A stretch of 64,000 bases of DNA, taken from assembly GCA_010645155.1 (NCBI GenBank), contig JAAGOF010000095.1, positions 18,586-82,585 on the forward strand, written 5' to 3'. The first letter of the stretch is position 1. Every line of letters starts with the position of its first letter. The notes beneath the pieces are model-generated. The model was given only the letters and a program-made list of their open reading frames with translations, was not told the origin of the DNA and searched no databases. This document shows, one piece after another, positions 46,467 to 58,269 of the stretch. A program made the translations under genes and the position numbers. This DNA is from Tigriopus japonicus (lineage: Eukaryota > Arthropoda > Copepoda > Harpacticoida > Harpacticidae).

Positions 46467-49400
46467 ATGTCCATCGAAATCGAATCCGCGGAGTAAGTTA
46501 CCTTTCCGCCTGCCGCTCTACGTAGATACCCGCCCCCTTCCCCTCCTCCTCGCCCCTCCCCTTTTCTCTGTGGGTGGGTGCGTTACTATTCGAGGCTCTC
46601 TCTCTCTCTCTGTTTCTCTCTCTGACCGACACTTTCTTTAGCGAAGGAGGGCGGAACTAGCTCATCCATTCATGTGGGCTTCGAGTCGACGCGTGGGCGT
46701 GTCGCTCTTGAGGCGTGTGCCCGCCCCTGGCCTCACGGGTTTGGCGTCGTCGATCTTTCATCGAGGTCGAGCAACGTTGATTTCGGGCCAAGCGGTGGCC
46801 GATCAAATCCTGCACGGACTCAAAGACAAGATAAAGCGCCTCGAAACCATCGGCATTCAACCGTGTTTGGTGCCCGTGGTGGTGGGCCACGACCCCGTCA
46901 GTCAGATCTACCTGCGGAAAAAGTCCGAGGCGGCCCGAGCCATTGGCCTCCGGATGCGGATTGAGCACGTGGCGGCCGATGTGTCGCCGGCCGATCTGAT
47001 TGTCTTGCTCGACCACCTGAATCGCGACGAACGCGTGCACGGTATCATCGTCCAATTGCCACTGCCGCCCTCGTTGAACGCCGTCGATATCGGCAATGCC
47101 ATTCTACCGTCCAAAGACGTGGACGGGTTCTCGCAACAGAATTTGGGGGCGCTCGTCCAATCCTCGGAGGTGGCTCGCCTCAGTATCCTGAACCATATCC
47201 CGTGCACCGCCACCGCCGTCAAAAAGATCCTGGAGCTGGGCTTAGCCGGACGCGATTGGACGGGTCAACGTGCGGTGGTGGTGGGCCGATCGCTCAACGT
47301 GGGTCTGCCCATCGCTTTGGTACTCGAAAGTGATCGGCAAAACGGAGGCTTTGATATGACCACCACCATTTGTCATCGGAATACCGTGGATTTAGGCGCT
47401 TCCACGCGACATGCCGATTTAATCGTGAGTGCGGCCGGCGTGCCCAATCTGATCCGGCCGGAAATGGTCAAACCCGGAGCTGTGGTGATAGATGTCGGTC
47501 TGAATCGCATCAAAATTTCAGACCGCGTCAAGTTGGTCGGCGATTGTCATCCGGGGGTTTGGGATGTGGCCGGTTACATGACTCCCGTGCCCGGGGGTGT
47601 GGGCCCATGCACCGTGGCTAGCCTCATGTATAACGCCGTTTTAGCCGCCAATCGCACGGCTATCAGGTTTTCAGTGTAGTTTGGACACCGTGACCCTGCT
47701 GCTCCCTCCTTATTCATTCGTTTGTTTTCTTGATTCACCGTCTCGAATTGAACTGAACTCGGTGACGATTGGCAGCACTGGAATAAACGTCTTTTTGTCC
47801 CTGATTCCCGATCAACTTCAAAATGCTATTTCTCTTTTTCTTTGTGCGATCGATCGATCCGTCCGTCGTTATCAGTATTAGGCAATACGGTGCTTACACT
47901 CTGCAATTCAAGCTTATGGTATCTAATTTTCTAGCGTGGTCCGATTAATTCAACAATATCTGAAAGAGAATAACCTCCATCGCACCCTCCACACGCTACA
48001 AGAGGAGACGTCCATTTCTTTGAATACCGTGGAATCGCAGGATGCTTTCATTGCCGACATCAATAACGGCCATTGGGACACGGTTCTCAAGGCCATTCAA
48101 ACGCTCAAGTTGCCGGACAAGAAGCTTATTAATCTATATGAGCAGATCGTGATTGAACTGATCGAGCTTCGGGAGCTAGGTGCAGCTCGGTCTCTGTTGA
48201 GGCAAACCGATCCCATGATTGTCATGAAGCAAAACGAACCCGAACGTTACGTCCATCTGGGTAAGAGCAAGTGCCAAAAATTCATAAGTTCGCAGGTCCT
48301 TTTATTTAGACATGCCCAAAGGTTGTTCTACTGATCGGTTTATATCCTACCGCTATCAGTAAAACGGGCTTATTGGCTGTGCTGGTGTTTTTTGGTTGGT
48401 TAAGGATGTTCTACTACCGCTACAAGTAATGTGATTCCCTGGAAACAAATAAATGAAAAAAGTTGCTCGGCCATTTTGCAAACTCAAGTCATTTCCATTT
48501 CATTGTTCATCCAAAGTGTCTAGGTCCCTCGAAACGGCTTACATTTAACGTTAACATACCTTGGCTGCAGCACCTTCAGTCAGTGCCTTAAGATGTCAGA
48601 GATCAAAACGCGCAAGAAAATTCTCCAAAAGCGCAAGATTTTAAGCGACACATGAGAAAGAGCAAGAAAAAGCGCAACACTCCAAATCCAAGCTTTTTAA
48701 AGTATTACAAGCTACTGCAAATGCTAAATAGTGCTTCAAATCAAAGATTGAATAGAAATGGGTAATTTATTAGGCCAGTAGTCATATTTTGATGCAATAA
48801 CTGTCTCTTAAATACCTGAAATAAGTTGAAAATTATTGTATTTTTTGTTCTGTGGTTCATGGGATGTGTTTAATTGAATAGAGTACATTCGAATCTCATT
48901 TTAAGAAACTTTTCTGTCAGCGGCAAAATGTTGCTTATATCGAGATTTTTCTTATATCGAGACTCAAGAAAATTGGCTCAAGAAAAGATAAAAAATACAA
49001 GGAAACTACCAGAAGAGTTTACCTTACCGTAGATAACCATATAAGCTTATTTTATTACTACAAAATCCAACAATGACTCAAAAAGGAAACTTTTAAAATA
49101 TAGTTATTCAAACACACAAATTTACATTACAAGTGTAGGCATTTATATCTCTATTTCAAAGCTTAAGAACTTGTTTCAATCTTAATTTGACAGAAAAAAT
49201 GAAAGACGAAAGTACAATTTTGTCATCATGATTGGTAAATTATCCAACCAGGGACAAACAACTTTTTAAAAAATTTGAGCCTTCCACACTTTCATACTGA
49301 CGAAGTTTTTTTGCTATTTTTTTGGAACATCTCAACTTCAAATCTTCTATTCTCAGTTTGACATTAAGTTACTTCAAATTTGAGAGACTTTCTTGGGTTG

Positions 49401-52400
49401 ACAAGACACTTCCTTGGATTGCTTATTTTCCACGAGGTTTTGCGTGGCAAAACACAATTTTTTTCACTCTCAAGCATTGCAAATTTGTTGGCAAAATGAG
49501 CTTAAATATTTCTTAAAATTGTCGACAATTTTTTTTAACCTTATGTCATTAAAATAGTTGTTGTTGAGTGGCATGTTGGACAATTTTTAGCGATTTTAGG
49601 GTTCAAAATACAATTTTTCGTTCTTTTGACTGAAACTTGAAAGGGCAAGTTGTTTTTTTTTTCAAAAGAGGCGCAAGGCGCGAGAGACCAAAAAAGTGCG
49701 CAAAAGGCACCCTATAACCGCAAAATTTGCGCAAAAGCGCAAAATATGGAAGCACTACATTGATCCTTTTAGAAATGCTTCGTTTTGTTTTGTGCTGTGA
49801 CCAATTTAAGCAAGAGAAATAGGCCAAAACTTTGAGAATGTTTCTTATATCGAGATTGAAGAAAAATGGAAAATTTCTTATATCGAAAATTCTTATGTAG
49901 TAAAATTTTGGTCAGCACGGAAAAGTTTCTTATATCGCGAAAATTTCTTGAACTGAGATTTCTAATACCGAGATTCGACTGTACATTTTAATAAGTAGGA
50001 CTCGGATAACGGTGCTGTTTTATAGCCTTATAGTTATTGTAAAGTTGCAAAAAGTTGCTGTTTTCTGGCCTATTAATGTCATTTTGTTTCATGAACATCT
50101 CAAATGAGGCCAAATTTATGCCTCAAATCTTGGCTAAAGCTTGCAATTTTGAGTTTGTCTTTTTTAACCCTGGCTTCCTGTAGAACACAGGTTTGCATTA
50201 CACAAATTTTTGTAGAATTAAAAAGCTATAATTTTTTTAAACAATCTGTTGTAAAGTATGCTTCACGTACCTGTATTCACACTTTCTCGCAAGATTTAAG
50301 TGATCAACAGGCAAACATTGCCAAAAGTTGTTGTTGCAAAAAAATGAATTTTGAAACTTGATGACTTTTACTACAACGGCCAAAAGTTGCAATTTTTGGT
50401 GCAAGTTGCATTTTGAAACTTAGTCTAAGCCATATTAATCACTTAATTTGCAGCAATGTTTGTTCATTTAGTTTATAGGTTCACAATAAAGAGACGCAAA
50501 GCATTCAGGACTCCACAACAAAGCTTAACTACCAATGTCAAACTCAATTTAAAAAAAAGACACCATGATAGAAAAGTCCTCATTGTGAATTTACTGTGAA
50601 AAACATTTTTTCTTGGTAATTTTAGGTTTAAAGAGCCTAAAAACGGAACTCTAAAAAGCGCAAAAATTTGCGCAAAAACGCGAGATATTGAAGCACTACT
50701 TGGCTGAATTCGATCAGAATTTATATTCAGGATGGAGGGCTAAATGAAGAGAAGAGACACTACCACTCAGCTGCTTGAATGGAAAATTGAAATTGAAAAA
50801 AACTTTGAAATACTACTGGACAGACAGCCAGAATTGACCAAATGTTACACGAGTCCTAAATTTCCAATGGTTAGAAAGTTTTGATTTGTTCTCCTGAATT
50901 AATATTAGAATGTACCATCTCGGTACAAATTATTTTATGATTTGTACTAATTTGACCCAAAGTCATGTCGGTTGAGTTGCAAGTACATTTCTTCAACTGA
51001 GTACGGCTCCTTGATGGAGCTTGGAACCCTTCTGGCATTTCGAGTGTAAAGAAGGACAAGCCAATGAGGTCTATGTCATATTTTTGAATTTGGCGCTGTG
51101 ACTGAGGGAAGCAGAGAAACAGTAAACGGTGTTCATAACAAAATCCTTGCTAATGGGGAGTTTTGATTCTCTCCATTTAGCCCTCTAATTCAGGATTGTG
51201 GCGGATCTGTGATCTAGCCAGCGTAAGAGTCGAAGGCAGCGTTATCACGTGGTTTCAAGCTGATGCTGCCAAAAAAAAATTTGAAGTACTGCCAATTACA
51301 GGGATATTCCATTTTAGAAGTCCCAAGCCCCTATTTTAACGTAAATGTATTTTAATCCTATATTTAATAGGATTTCCATCCTTCGTTGTACATTCCAAAA
51401 CTTAGGAAATTGCGACAAGGGACCTTAGGCCCCATTTTTGTGATGTAGAGGGGGGAATAAAATGTTTTACAAAATATAGAATTAAAAGATATTTCAGTTG
51501 ATGGGTTGGGAGAACCACTCCCTGAAACACATGCCAAGCTACTAAAAATGACCGTAGTAATTTCTTATCTTATACGTACACCACGTACACCATACGTTCA
51601 TTTTTTAGTATTTTGACTTTAAGTCGTATAAATGAGCCATGCACAAAGGTTGCTCAAGTTAGCGTTTTAAATTCTACAGTTAGCGGTAGAACAGTGCAAT
51701 TACGTGGAGTGGGATCGAGCGAGGGCGCGTTACTGCGTTGGTGTGAATTTTCCTGCGGGATAGCCTGGAGTTAATGAAATTGTGTTGTTTCATTGGTTTA
51801 GTCAAATATCTTCAAACTTGTGATCTACTGACTTGCTTTGTGATAGTGGTTGTCCATCTTTTGTTCAAAGCAACATAGTTTTTATGATTTGGATAGTTCT
51901 AGGACATTCTTTCTTTTGTACAACGATATAAATGTTCTTCTCTGTCTTTGTTTTTAGCACTTAATTGGGGTTCTAAAGCCAAAAGAAGACTTTAAAATGT
52001 TGAAAAAAGATACAAAGAAGATTTTTTTAGCATTCTATGAAGAGAAAAATGCCCTTAAACAACCCTAATGATAAAAACCAAGTTGCTTTCAACAAAAGGT
52101 GGACAATCACTATCACAAAGCAAGTCAGTAGATCAAGAGTTTGATGATATTTGACTTAACACAATGAAACAACACAGTTTGAATTCTTTGAGAGACATTA
52201 ATTGGGTATCAAATGATTGCTCATTGAATCCTTGTGGACTTTTGTTTTATGACGTATGTCAATAAAACGACATTAATCCGAATTATAATGGATTTCTTCA
52301 TTAACTCCAGGCTATCCCGCAGGATAATTCACACCAGAGCAGTAACGCGCCCTCGCTAGATCCCTCCTTGAACAGTGTCATTGGCTGTATTGAGTTGCTC

Positions 52401-55400
52401 GGCCAGGCCCATTATGGCAAATCCAAGTATATTTCACATGTATCCATCAGTTCAATGATTCTAGGTTCCTGGAAACGATTTATACTTTACGCTGAGATAC
52501 CTCTGCTTATATCTGGTTGACAATATGCTCGGTTTATTAGGTAGAAAATGAGATGAAAAAAAATCATACTTTGCTAGAAAGAAGCAGTGAAAATTATTTC
52601 ATTTCTCTTTATGACAAACATTTTTAAATATTGATATATTTCTTTGAAATCAACTGACCCAATTTGCATCTTTTAATTATTACTTTTTGGATCATTGTGA
52701 AGGCTTATTTTTGCAGTAGCACAAGCCTTGCTTAGTTTTTTTATCACCCTGAAAGTGAATTTGGCATATCATTGACCCAACTCCAGCTAAGGTATCCTTA
52801 CGTGAATATCGATCGTTTCCACGAACCCAGATTGCTGCTAAAATGAATTCAATTTGCAAAAATGGGTAGAGCAACTCAACACAGCTAACGGTCCTGGTTT
52901 CTGGGAATGGCTACTTGAATTGCTACTTATATGGCTACCCACAACTGGAAAATCTTCGTCATACGTCTTCAAATAACACGAGGACTCAGCATTAAATGGT
53001 TCAACACAAATGATTTCCATTAAATGGTATTGATTGTTAAATTTATGAGTGACTTAATAAATTAAATTCATAGAGAGAGTTTGGTTGATGCTTCAACATT
53101 AATTGAATCAAACACGAGTCAAAGTTCTTTGGTTGAAATAATACCAATTAGGTCCCCCAAACCGATAAGATAAGTTCTTCAAACCTTGGCGTTAAATTTG
53201 TTGAACCAAATGCAAGAAGCTTGATGCTAATTCTGAGATAAATTGAAGTGAATGGAGTCAAATTGAAAGGAAAGTCGTCAATAAAAAATGCATCTCTAAT
53301 ATCTTGAAAATTTAAGTATTCTTGCTCTTTGTTTTTTAAATTGTTCAAAATACCATGGGAATAGGTATCCGACTACGTATGACAACAAAATGTCATGCGA
53401 TAATTGTCAAAATGTCTGCCGTGGCCATTTGCACACGCTGATCAACTATATGCTAACAGACCTCTGGGTAAACAGGTGATTTTTCGAAGATTGAATGCTC
53501 TAAGAAGCTCTAGTTTGTTTATGTCGAATTCCGCAGTACGATGTAAGGTTACTTTTTTGAATTTTAGAAGCGGAAATATGTTCCGAATAATCAAAGTGGG
53601 CGTTTTTTTGAAGTTATTTCAAGAAATCTATCAAATTTGTCTGCTAGGAGAGCTTGGCGACAAAGGCATTATCACGGCTTTGTGCATCCTGTCGAGACTT
53701 CCTGCCGTTGCAAAAATTATCGCTTACTCAGAAATTAGAATTAGGGCCAAGTAGAAGCCTATGAATGGCTTTTAACTTTAAATCGTCGATTCGTATGACT
53801 AGAAAATATGATTGGCTACGTCATCATTCTCCTGAAAAGTCGCCTTCGGTCTGATTTTTTGAAGACTTGAAGTTACCAAAAATGTAACTTGTATTTTAGA
53901 AAACCTCCTCGCTCGCTCCTATTTTGATCCCCGCGAAGCTTATCCCGAAGGAGGCACAAAAGAACGCCGCCGAGCTGCCATCGCTCAATCCTTGGCGGGA
54001 GAGGTGTCAGTTGTTCCACCTTCCAGACTACTGGCCCTACTGGGGCAGGCACTAAAATGGCAACAACATCAGGGTTTACTCCCGCCTGGAACGCAAATTG
54101 ATCTGTTTCGTGGAAAAGCGGCCATGCGGGAGCAGGAAGAGGAGCGATACCCCACTCAAATGGTCAAGCAAATAAAATTTGGCTCCAAATCGCACGTGGA
54201 ATGCGCAATATTCTCACCCGATGGACAATACTTGGTGAGTGGAACGGTAGACGGGTTCATCGAAGTATGGAACTTCACCACCGGCAAGATCCGCAAGGAT
54301 TTGAAGTATCAAGCTCAGGACAACTTCATGATGATGGAAGAAGCCGTCCTTTGCTTGGCATTTTCTCGCGATAGCGAAATGTTGGCCTCTGGGTCAGTGA
54401 ATGGGCAAATCCGTGTTTGGAAAGTAAGCACGGGTCAATGCCTCAGGAAAGTAGAAAAGGCTCACGGGAAAGGCATCACGTGCCTTCAGTTTTCGAAAGA
54501 CAATAGTCAGATCCTGAGTGCCTCATTCGACACCACGGTCCGCATTCACGGTTTGAAGTCGGGAAAAACGCTTAAGGAATTCCGAGGTCACTCTTCTTAT
54601 GTGAATAGTGCCACCTTCACGATTGACGGCCATAACATTGTCAGGTAAGGCAACGACGACGACGGCGGCAGCGGTACGTTGATTGCTGTCATTTTTTACT
54701 ACTATTCACCTCAGATGGAGAAGGATTAAATCCAATGGTATTTATTTTTTCACCCTTCTAGTGGCGGGTCTGATGGGGTCGTGAAGATCTGGAATGTGAA
54801 GACGACTGAGTGCATGAACACGTTCAAGTCTTTGGGCAGCAATGCGGCAGGGGGAGATATTCATGTCAATAGTGTACATCTATTGCCAAAAAATCCTGAT
54901 CAAATCGTTGTTTGCAACCGAACTGACACCATTGCCATTATGAACATGTCTGGACAGGTTAGTACATATCGAAACGCCATTTTTGTGTTACTTAGAGCAA
55001 TAAAGTGAGCAGTCTCCTGAACGGAGGCTACTCATCGGGTCCTCAGTGATTGAATCGGCAGCTAACTTTGTTAAAATCGTGGAGGCGAGTTCGTGTCGAT
55101 TCAATGTCAGGGCAAGGTGTCGTCTCTGGATGGGTTCGTTTGGGTGACAACGATGACTCATATCTCGATGAACGGAGGAGCGTGTTACATTCACTCCGGC
55201 TAAGCATTCAATGATATATGTGCATGAATGAAGCTTTGGGATATCAGGGAAAAGAGCATCATTGAGCCTTGTATCGCTTTTATCCTAGGGAGATCAAGTG
55301 GTAAATGCCAGTAGAGATTATATTAATTAATGGGATTAGCGTCATTATCAGAAACCTTGGATGAATGTCATTCTGTTTCGAGTGAATTTGAACGTGACTA

Positions 55401-56089
55401 AGTTTTGAGTCTTGTTTTTAACCATATCTTTCGTTTTAGAACTTGATAGCAAAGTAGCATTCTTTTCGTTTGGCTCCTCGACTTTCCTAATGGTTTCCTT
55501 TACGAATCAAGAACGGAAGGCGTATGGGAATACATTTTGGAGTCAGTCGTTCTCGTGAATTCAACGATGCCGTATTCTCTTGTCATATGTTGCTCATTTC
55601 CAAATTTCTCCTAATTTAGAGCTTAGAGCCTCCAACTCTATTTCTTCTTCTGCTTCATCTCCTCCATCGACATTCACGTTTTCGTCGATAGATGGATGGA
55701 CGGACAGAACTGCAGTCTCCATTCCTTGCGCTTTTGCGCCAATCTTGCGCTTTTTGGGGTCTGCTTTGCGCCAAAATTTCGACACTTTGTGTAGTAAATT
55801 GCTCTTTTTCAATAAATATTGACCCTTCTTTACTTACTCCATCTGGAAGCACTGGACAGAAGCCCTTTAAATTCCTGTAAGAGAACAATAGCATTGGCTA
55901 GCCGAGAAGTGAGACTGGTGGAGTTCGAAGGATGGCAAGACCAGTGGGCAAATGCACTTGGTCCACCACCTCCACCTCCACCTCTCCGACTAACTTCACT
56001 CTTATCGTCAACATGACGATGGTTCTGGTGGTCATGATGGTCATGGCCATCCGGTCTTGCTTCCTCGCTGGCTGTTTTTTTTCATTCTC

Positions 56090-56137
<48 letters not shown>

Positions 56138-56803
56138 TCCTCCCTTCAAAGAGTACTTTCTTTTCTTCCATCGTTTTTCAATTCGTGTTAAAAGCGCGCA
56201 CATGACAATCCCAAGAGTGAAAAGTCTGTTTTGTTTCTCGGGCCCGTTGAATTTTGTCAAGTGCACACACACAACCTGTGTGTGGTTGTAACGTACATAG
56301 TACTAGTTACGTGGATCAGGGTGGAAGGAGGACGAGATGGCCCAACTCTTTCTTTACAAATCGAGGGAGAGAACACCAATTTCTAAATGATGGTCTGATG
56401 GTGGTTTGGTGTATTTTCTTTCAGATCATCCGATCCTACGCTTCAGGAAAACGTGAAGGAGGCGACTTTGTGGCATGCGAACTTTCACCAAGAGGAGATT
56501 GGTTATACTGTGTGGGAGAAGATTTCATCTTGTACTGCTTCTCAGCCGCGTCGGGCAAACTCGAGAGAACACTGAACGTAAGAATGGGATGCCTCCAATA
56601 TTTAAGCTCATTGCGAGCGGGTTAATTGCCTATTGTGTTCATTTACTGCAGACATACTGTAGAGATGATCGCTTATGATTTTCTCTTGGCACTCCATTTT
56701 TCAGGTCCATGAAAAAGATGTCATCGGAATCTGCCACCACCCGCATCAAAATCTCATTGGAACGTTTTCGGAAGATGGCACCTTGAAATTGTGGAAGCCC
56801 TAA
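46467..56803 (+). CDS. SMU1: WD40 spliceosomal factor SMU1
   Basis: LisH/CTLH/WD40 protein of the spliceosome (B complex, partner of RED/IK), nuclear. Exons: 46467-46492, 47935-48260, 53900-54644, 54762-54957, 56425-56577 and 56705-56803; all GT/AG, all phases agree, giving 514 aa (human 513). Exon 1 encodes MSIEIESA and a split Asp. Then come LisH/CTLH ([37 protein letters not shown]), the linker with [20 protein letters not shown], and WD40 repeats ([43 protein letters not shown] at the end). Near-identity to the human protein over long stretches makes the call secure. Intron 1 contains a complete MTHFD2-type gene on the same strand. Intron 2 (5.6 kb) contains mobile elements. An AATAAA at 56868-56873 is 65 bp past the stop. 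Confidence 0.96.
46595..46624. repeat. (CT)n repeat in SMU1 intron 1
   Basis: CT-rich run 50-80 bp upstream of the MTHFD2-type start codon, possibly part of its promoter. Confidence 0.8.
46672..47679 (+). CDS. MTHFD2: Mitochondrial NAD-dependent methylene-THF dehydrogenase/cyclohydrolase
   Basis: Bifunctional folate enzyme converting 5,10-methylene-THF to 10-formyl-THF in mitochondria; 335 aa from one exon. The first 33 residues are Arg-rich without acidic residues, as in a targeting peptide. FolD-family landmarks: Tyr80 and Lys84 (Y-x3-K catalytic pair), VQLPLP (127-132), DVDGF (149-153), GRSLNVGLP (205-213) and PVPGGVGP (305-312). Arg206, Asp228 and Arg236 occupy the positions of human MTHFD2 Arg201, Asp225 and Arg233, the phosphate site linked to NAD use; this points to the MTHFD2/NMDMC type and not to MTHFD1. 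The gene is intronless, lies entirely inside SMU1 intron 1 on the same strand, and has its own AATAAA (47782-47787). It is rather GC-rich compared with its surroundings. No formyl-THF synthetase domain follows. Confidence 0.93.
   Translation: MWASSRRVGVSLLRRVPAPGLTGLASSIFHRGRATLISGQAVADQILHGLKDKIKRLETIGIQPCLVPVVVGHDPVSQIYLRKKSEAARAIGLRMRIEHVAADVSPADLIVLLDHLNRDERVHGIIVQLPLPPSLNAVDIGNAILPSKDVDGFSQQNLGALVQSSEVARLSILNHIPCTATAVKKILELGLAGRDWTGQRAVVVGRSLNVGLPIALVLESDRQNGGFDMTTTICHRNTVDLGASTRHADLIVSAAGVPNLIRPEMVKPGAVVIDVGLNRIKISDRVKLVGDCHPGVWDVAGYMTPVPGGVGPCTVASLMYNAVLAANRTAIRFSV
47782..47787 (+). terminator. Poly(A) signal of the nested MTHFD2-type gene
   Basis: AATAAA 103 bp after the stop codon and about 150 bp before SMU1 exon 2. 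Confidence 0.6.
48886..49981. mobile_element. Pogo/Tigger-like non-autonomous DNA element
   Basis: About 1.1 kb bounded by TA dinucleotides (48884-48885 and 49982-49983). The left end CATTCGAATCTC and the right end, read in reverse complement as CAGTCGAATCTCGG, are similar. The similarity continues inward through AAGAAACTTTTC and GTCAGC/GTGCTGAC. Both halves carry repeated CTTATATCGAGA motifs, typical of subterminal repeats. TA target sites and such ends fit the pogo/Tigger branch of Tc1/mariner. No transposase ORF remains. Confidence 0.65.
51711..52364. mobile_element. Long inverted-repeat (fold-back) element
   Basis: Left arm 51711-51874 pairs with two blocks on the right. 52297-52364 pairs with the outer 80 bp (GCGAGGGCGCGTTACTGC and GGATAGCCTGGAGTTAATGAA are shared in reverse complement), and 52082-52172 pairs with the inner 90 bp at roughly 85-90% by eye. 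About 125 bp unmatched sequence separates the two right-hand blocks, and about 200 bp forms the loop. The outermost symmetric bases are GGGATC. No protein is encoded. It could be a fold-back or MITE-type transposon, or an inverted duplication. Confidence 0.7.
54958..56424 (+). other. SMU1 intron 4
   Basis: 1.47 kb intron with a CT/CTTT simple repeat (56086-56140). No gene seen. Confidence 0.75.
56086..56140. repeat. (CT)n/(CTTT)n repeat
   Basis: CT run changing into CTTT tetranucleotides, inside SMU1 intron 4. Confidence 0.9.
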
Positions 56804-56867
56804 TGATGGCTCCCGATTCCCTCGGTATACTTTCAAGACTCATCTTTTGATTATTGAATTTTGTGAG

Positions 56868-56873
56868 AATAAA
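56868..56873 (+). terminator. Poly(A) signal, SMU1
   Basis: AATAAA 65 bp past the SMU1 stop codon. Confidence 0.65.
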
Positions 56874-57532
56874 TGTGTTTAATCGTCATTTCAAGTGACA
56901 TTCTTTCGCGTTGGTCAATTGATAGGCGTGTCAATAGTTAAGGCCAGTCTCATATAGTTTGTGAAGCGCCCATTGAGTGAAGTGTTGTTCTACAACAAAT
57001 CAAATTCCAGGATATGGGGATTTCACAACGACGCGTTCGATTCGCCTACTTCAAATTTATCTATGAATCGACACGTACAATTCTTTGAGTATGAGCCCCT
57101 AGAATCCCCAGATGAAATAGAAAAAAGAACAACCTGAGCCCCTATTGGTGTGATAAGGCGAGATGTCCTTGGCATTGTACTTAAGTCTCAACTTAACCCG
57201 TCGCAGGGCCCTTCTTCTTGTTCTTCCTCCTCCTTTTGGATGGCCTCTCTCCCGTTTTGCCTTTTGCATAATTTTTGAGAGACCCAGTGCGAGGCAGGCA
57301 CAGCTAAAGAGGCCAGGCCAAAGAGCGAACTAGAGCCCTTTTAGAGATACCAGGCTGATCGACTCATAAAAAAGAGCCTGAGGACCCTTTCTGTTTCAAG
57401 TATGTGTGCAGCCAGCCAGTCTCTACCTAGAGAACGTTCGGGTTGGCCAATCAGAAACGGGTCCGTCAACTCGAGCGCCCGCATTCTGAGATCTCGTGGG
57501 CCGGCGTGGACAAATCTTACTTCCTTATATGG

Positions 57533-57542
57533 TCATGTTTTC
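57533..57542. promoter_or_regulatory. CArG box (serum response element core) upstream of actin
   Basis: CCTTATATGG is an exact match to CC(A/T)6GG, the SRF/MEF2-class MADS target found in many actin promoters. It lies about 1.03 kb upstream of the actin ATG and roughly 700 bp upstream of the proposed 5'UTR donor. Function is inferred from motif and context. Confidence 0.5.
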
Positions 57543-58269
57543 GAGGTGGAAGCTCATTGGTCGAGCGAGCGAGACACTTCCAAAACCGGTAAAAATATCA
57601 AAGACATGAGTCCTCTCGAAGTAGCAGTCAACCGGCGCATCACGCAGGATGAGTCACACTCCTCCCGTTTTGCCGGTTAAGGGTCGCCTGGCCATAGATA
57701 ACTAGGTTCCTGGCCCGCTAGCTCACGCCACAAAAGGGGAGAAACGAGGAAGGTCGAACCGTTGAAGGGCTCTTGGGGTGACGGTTTTCAGAGTTCAATC
57801 ACGGCATTAAGCCGCTTCATGGAATTGATAAAAAACTTAAGCTTAAGAACATTCTGAAAAATTTAAAGTTTTTCAACGCTCAAAAAGGGAACTAATCGAA
57901 TACATTGTTTTGATCCAAACATAACTTGAAAGAGGATTGCCCTCTTGAGTGCGGGTTAACCCGTTCATCCTGAACTGCTTTGCTATTGGCTCCATGTGGT
58001 CACACTGCGGCTAACCCAAGGAACTTCTCGAGTCTCTTTTGAGCGGCCAACCACCAGTCTCGCCCTCCGAGACCAAACGGTCGGGCGGCAGTCGGCACAC
58101 GTCCACCCAAAACCGCCCAGCGAACCGAACTGCCGACCAGTGCGGGAAGGAGGAGGAAGAAGAAGGCGCGCGGTGAGAGCTCGAGCATGATTTTAGCAGC
58201 TCCTCAACCGATTCGGATTCATCTGTGTTTAGTGCTCAGAAGAACGAACACGTAGCGCCGATTCTCGTG

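Larger units (their letters stand above)
48261..53899 (+). other. SMU1 intron 2
   Basis: 5.6 kb, AT-rich intron with no recognised gene. It holds a pogo-like element (48886-49981), a long fold-back element (51711-52364) and three patches sharing a GCGCAAAA-rich motif. The remaining 1.5 kb before exon 3 shows nothing recognisable. Confidence 0.7.

Noticed and set aside
46657..47222. Minus-strand ORFs of over 100 codons
   Set aside because: Antisense shadows of the GC-rich MTHFD2-type gene.
57402..57680. 92-codon plus ORF upstream of actin
   Set aside because: Contains the CArG box and lies in the promoter region; no family.
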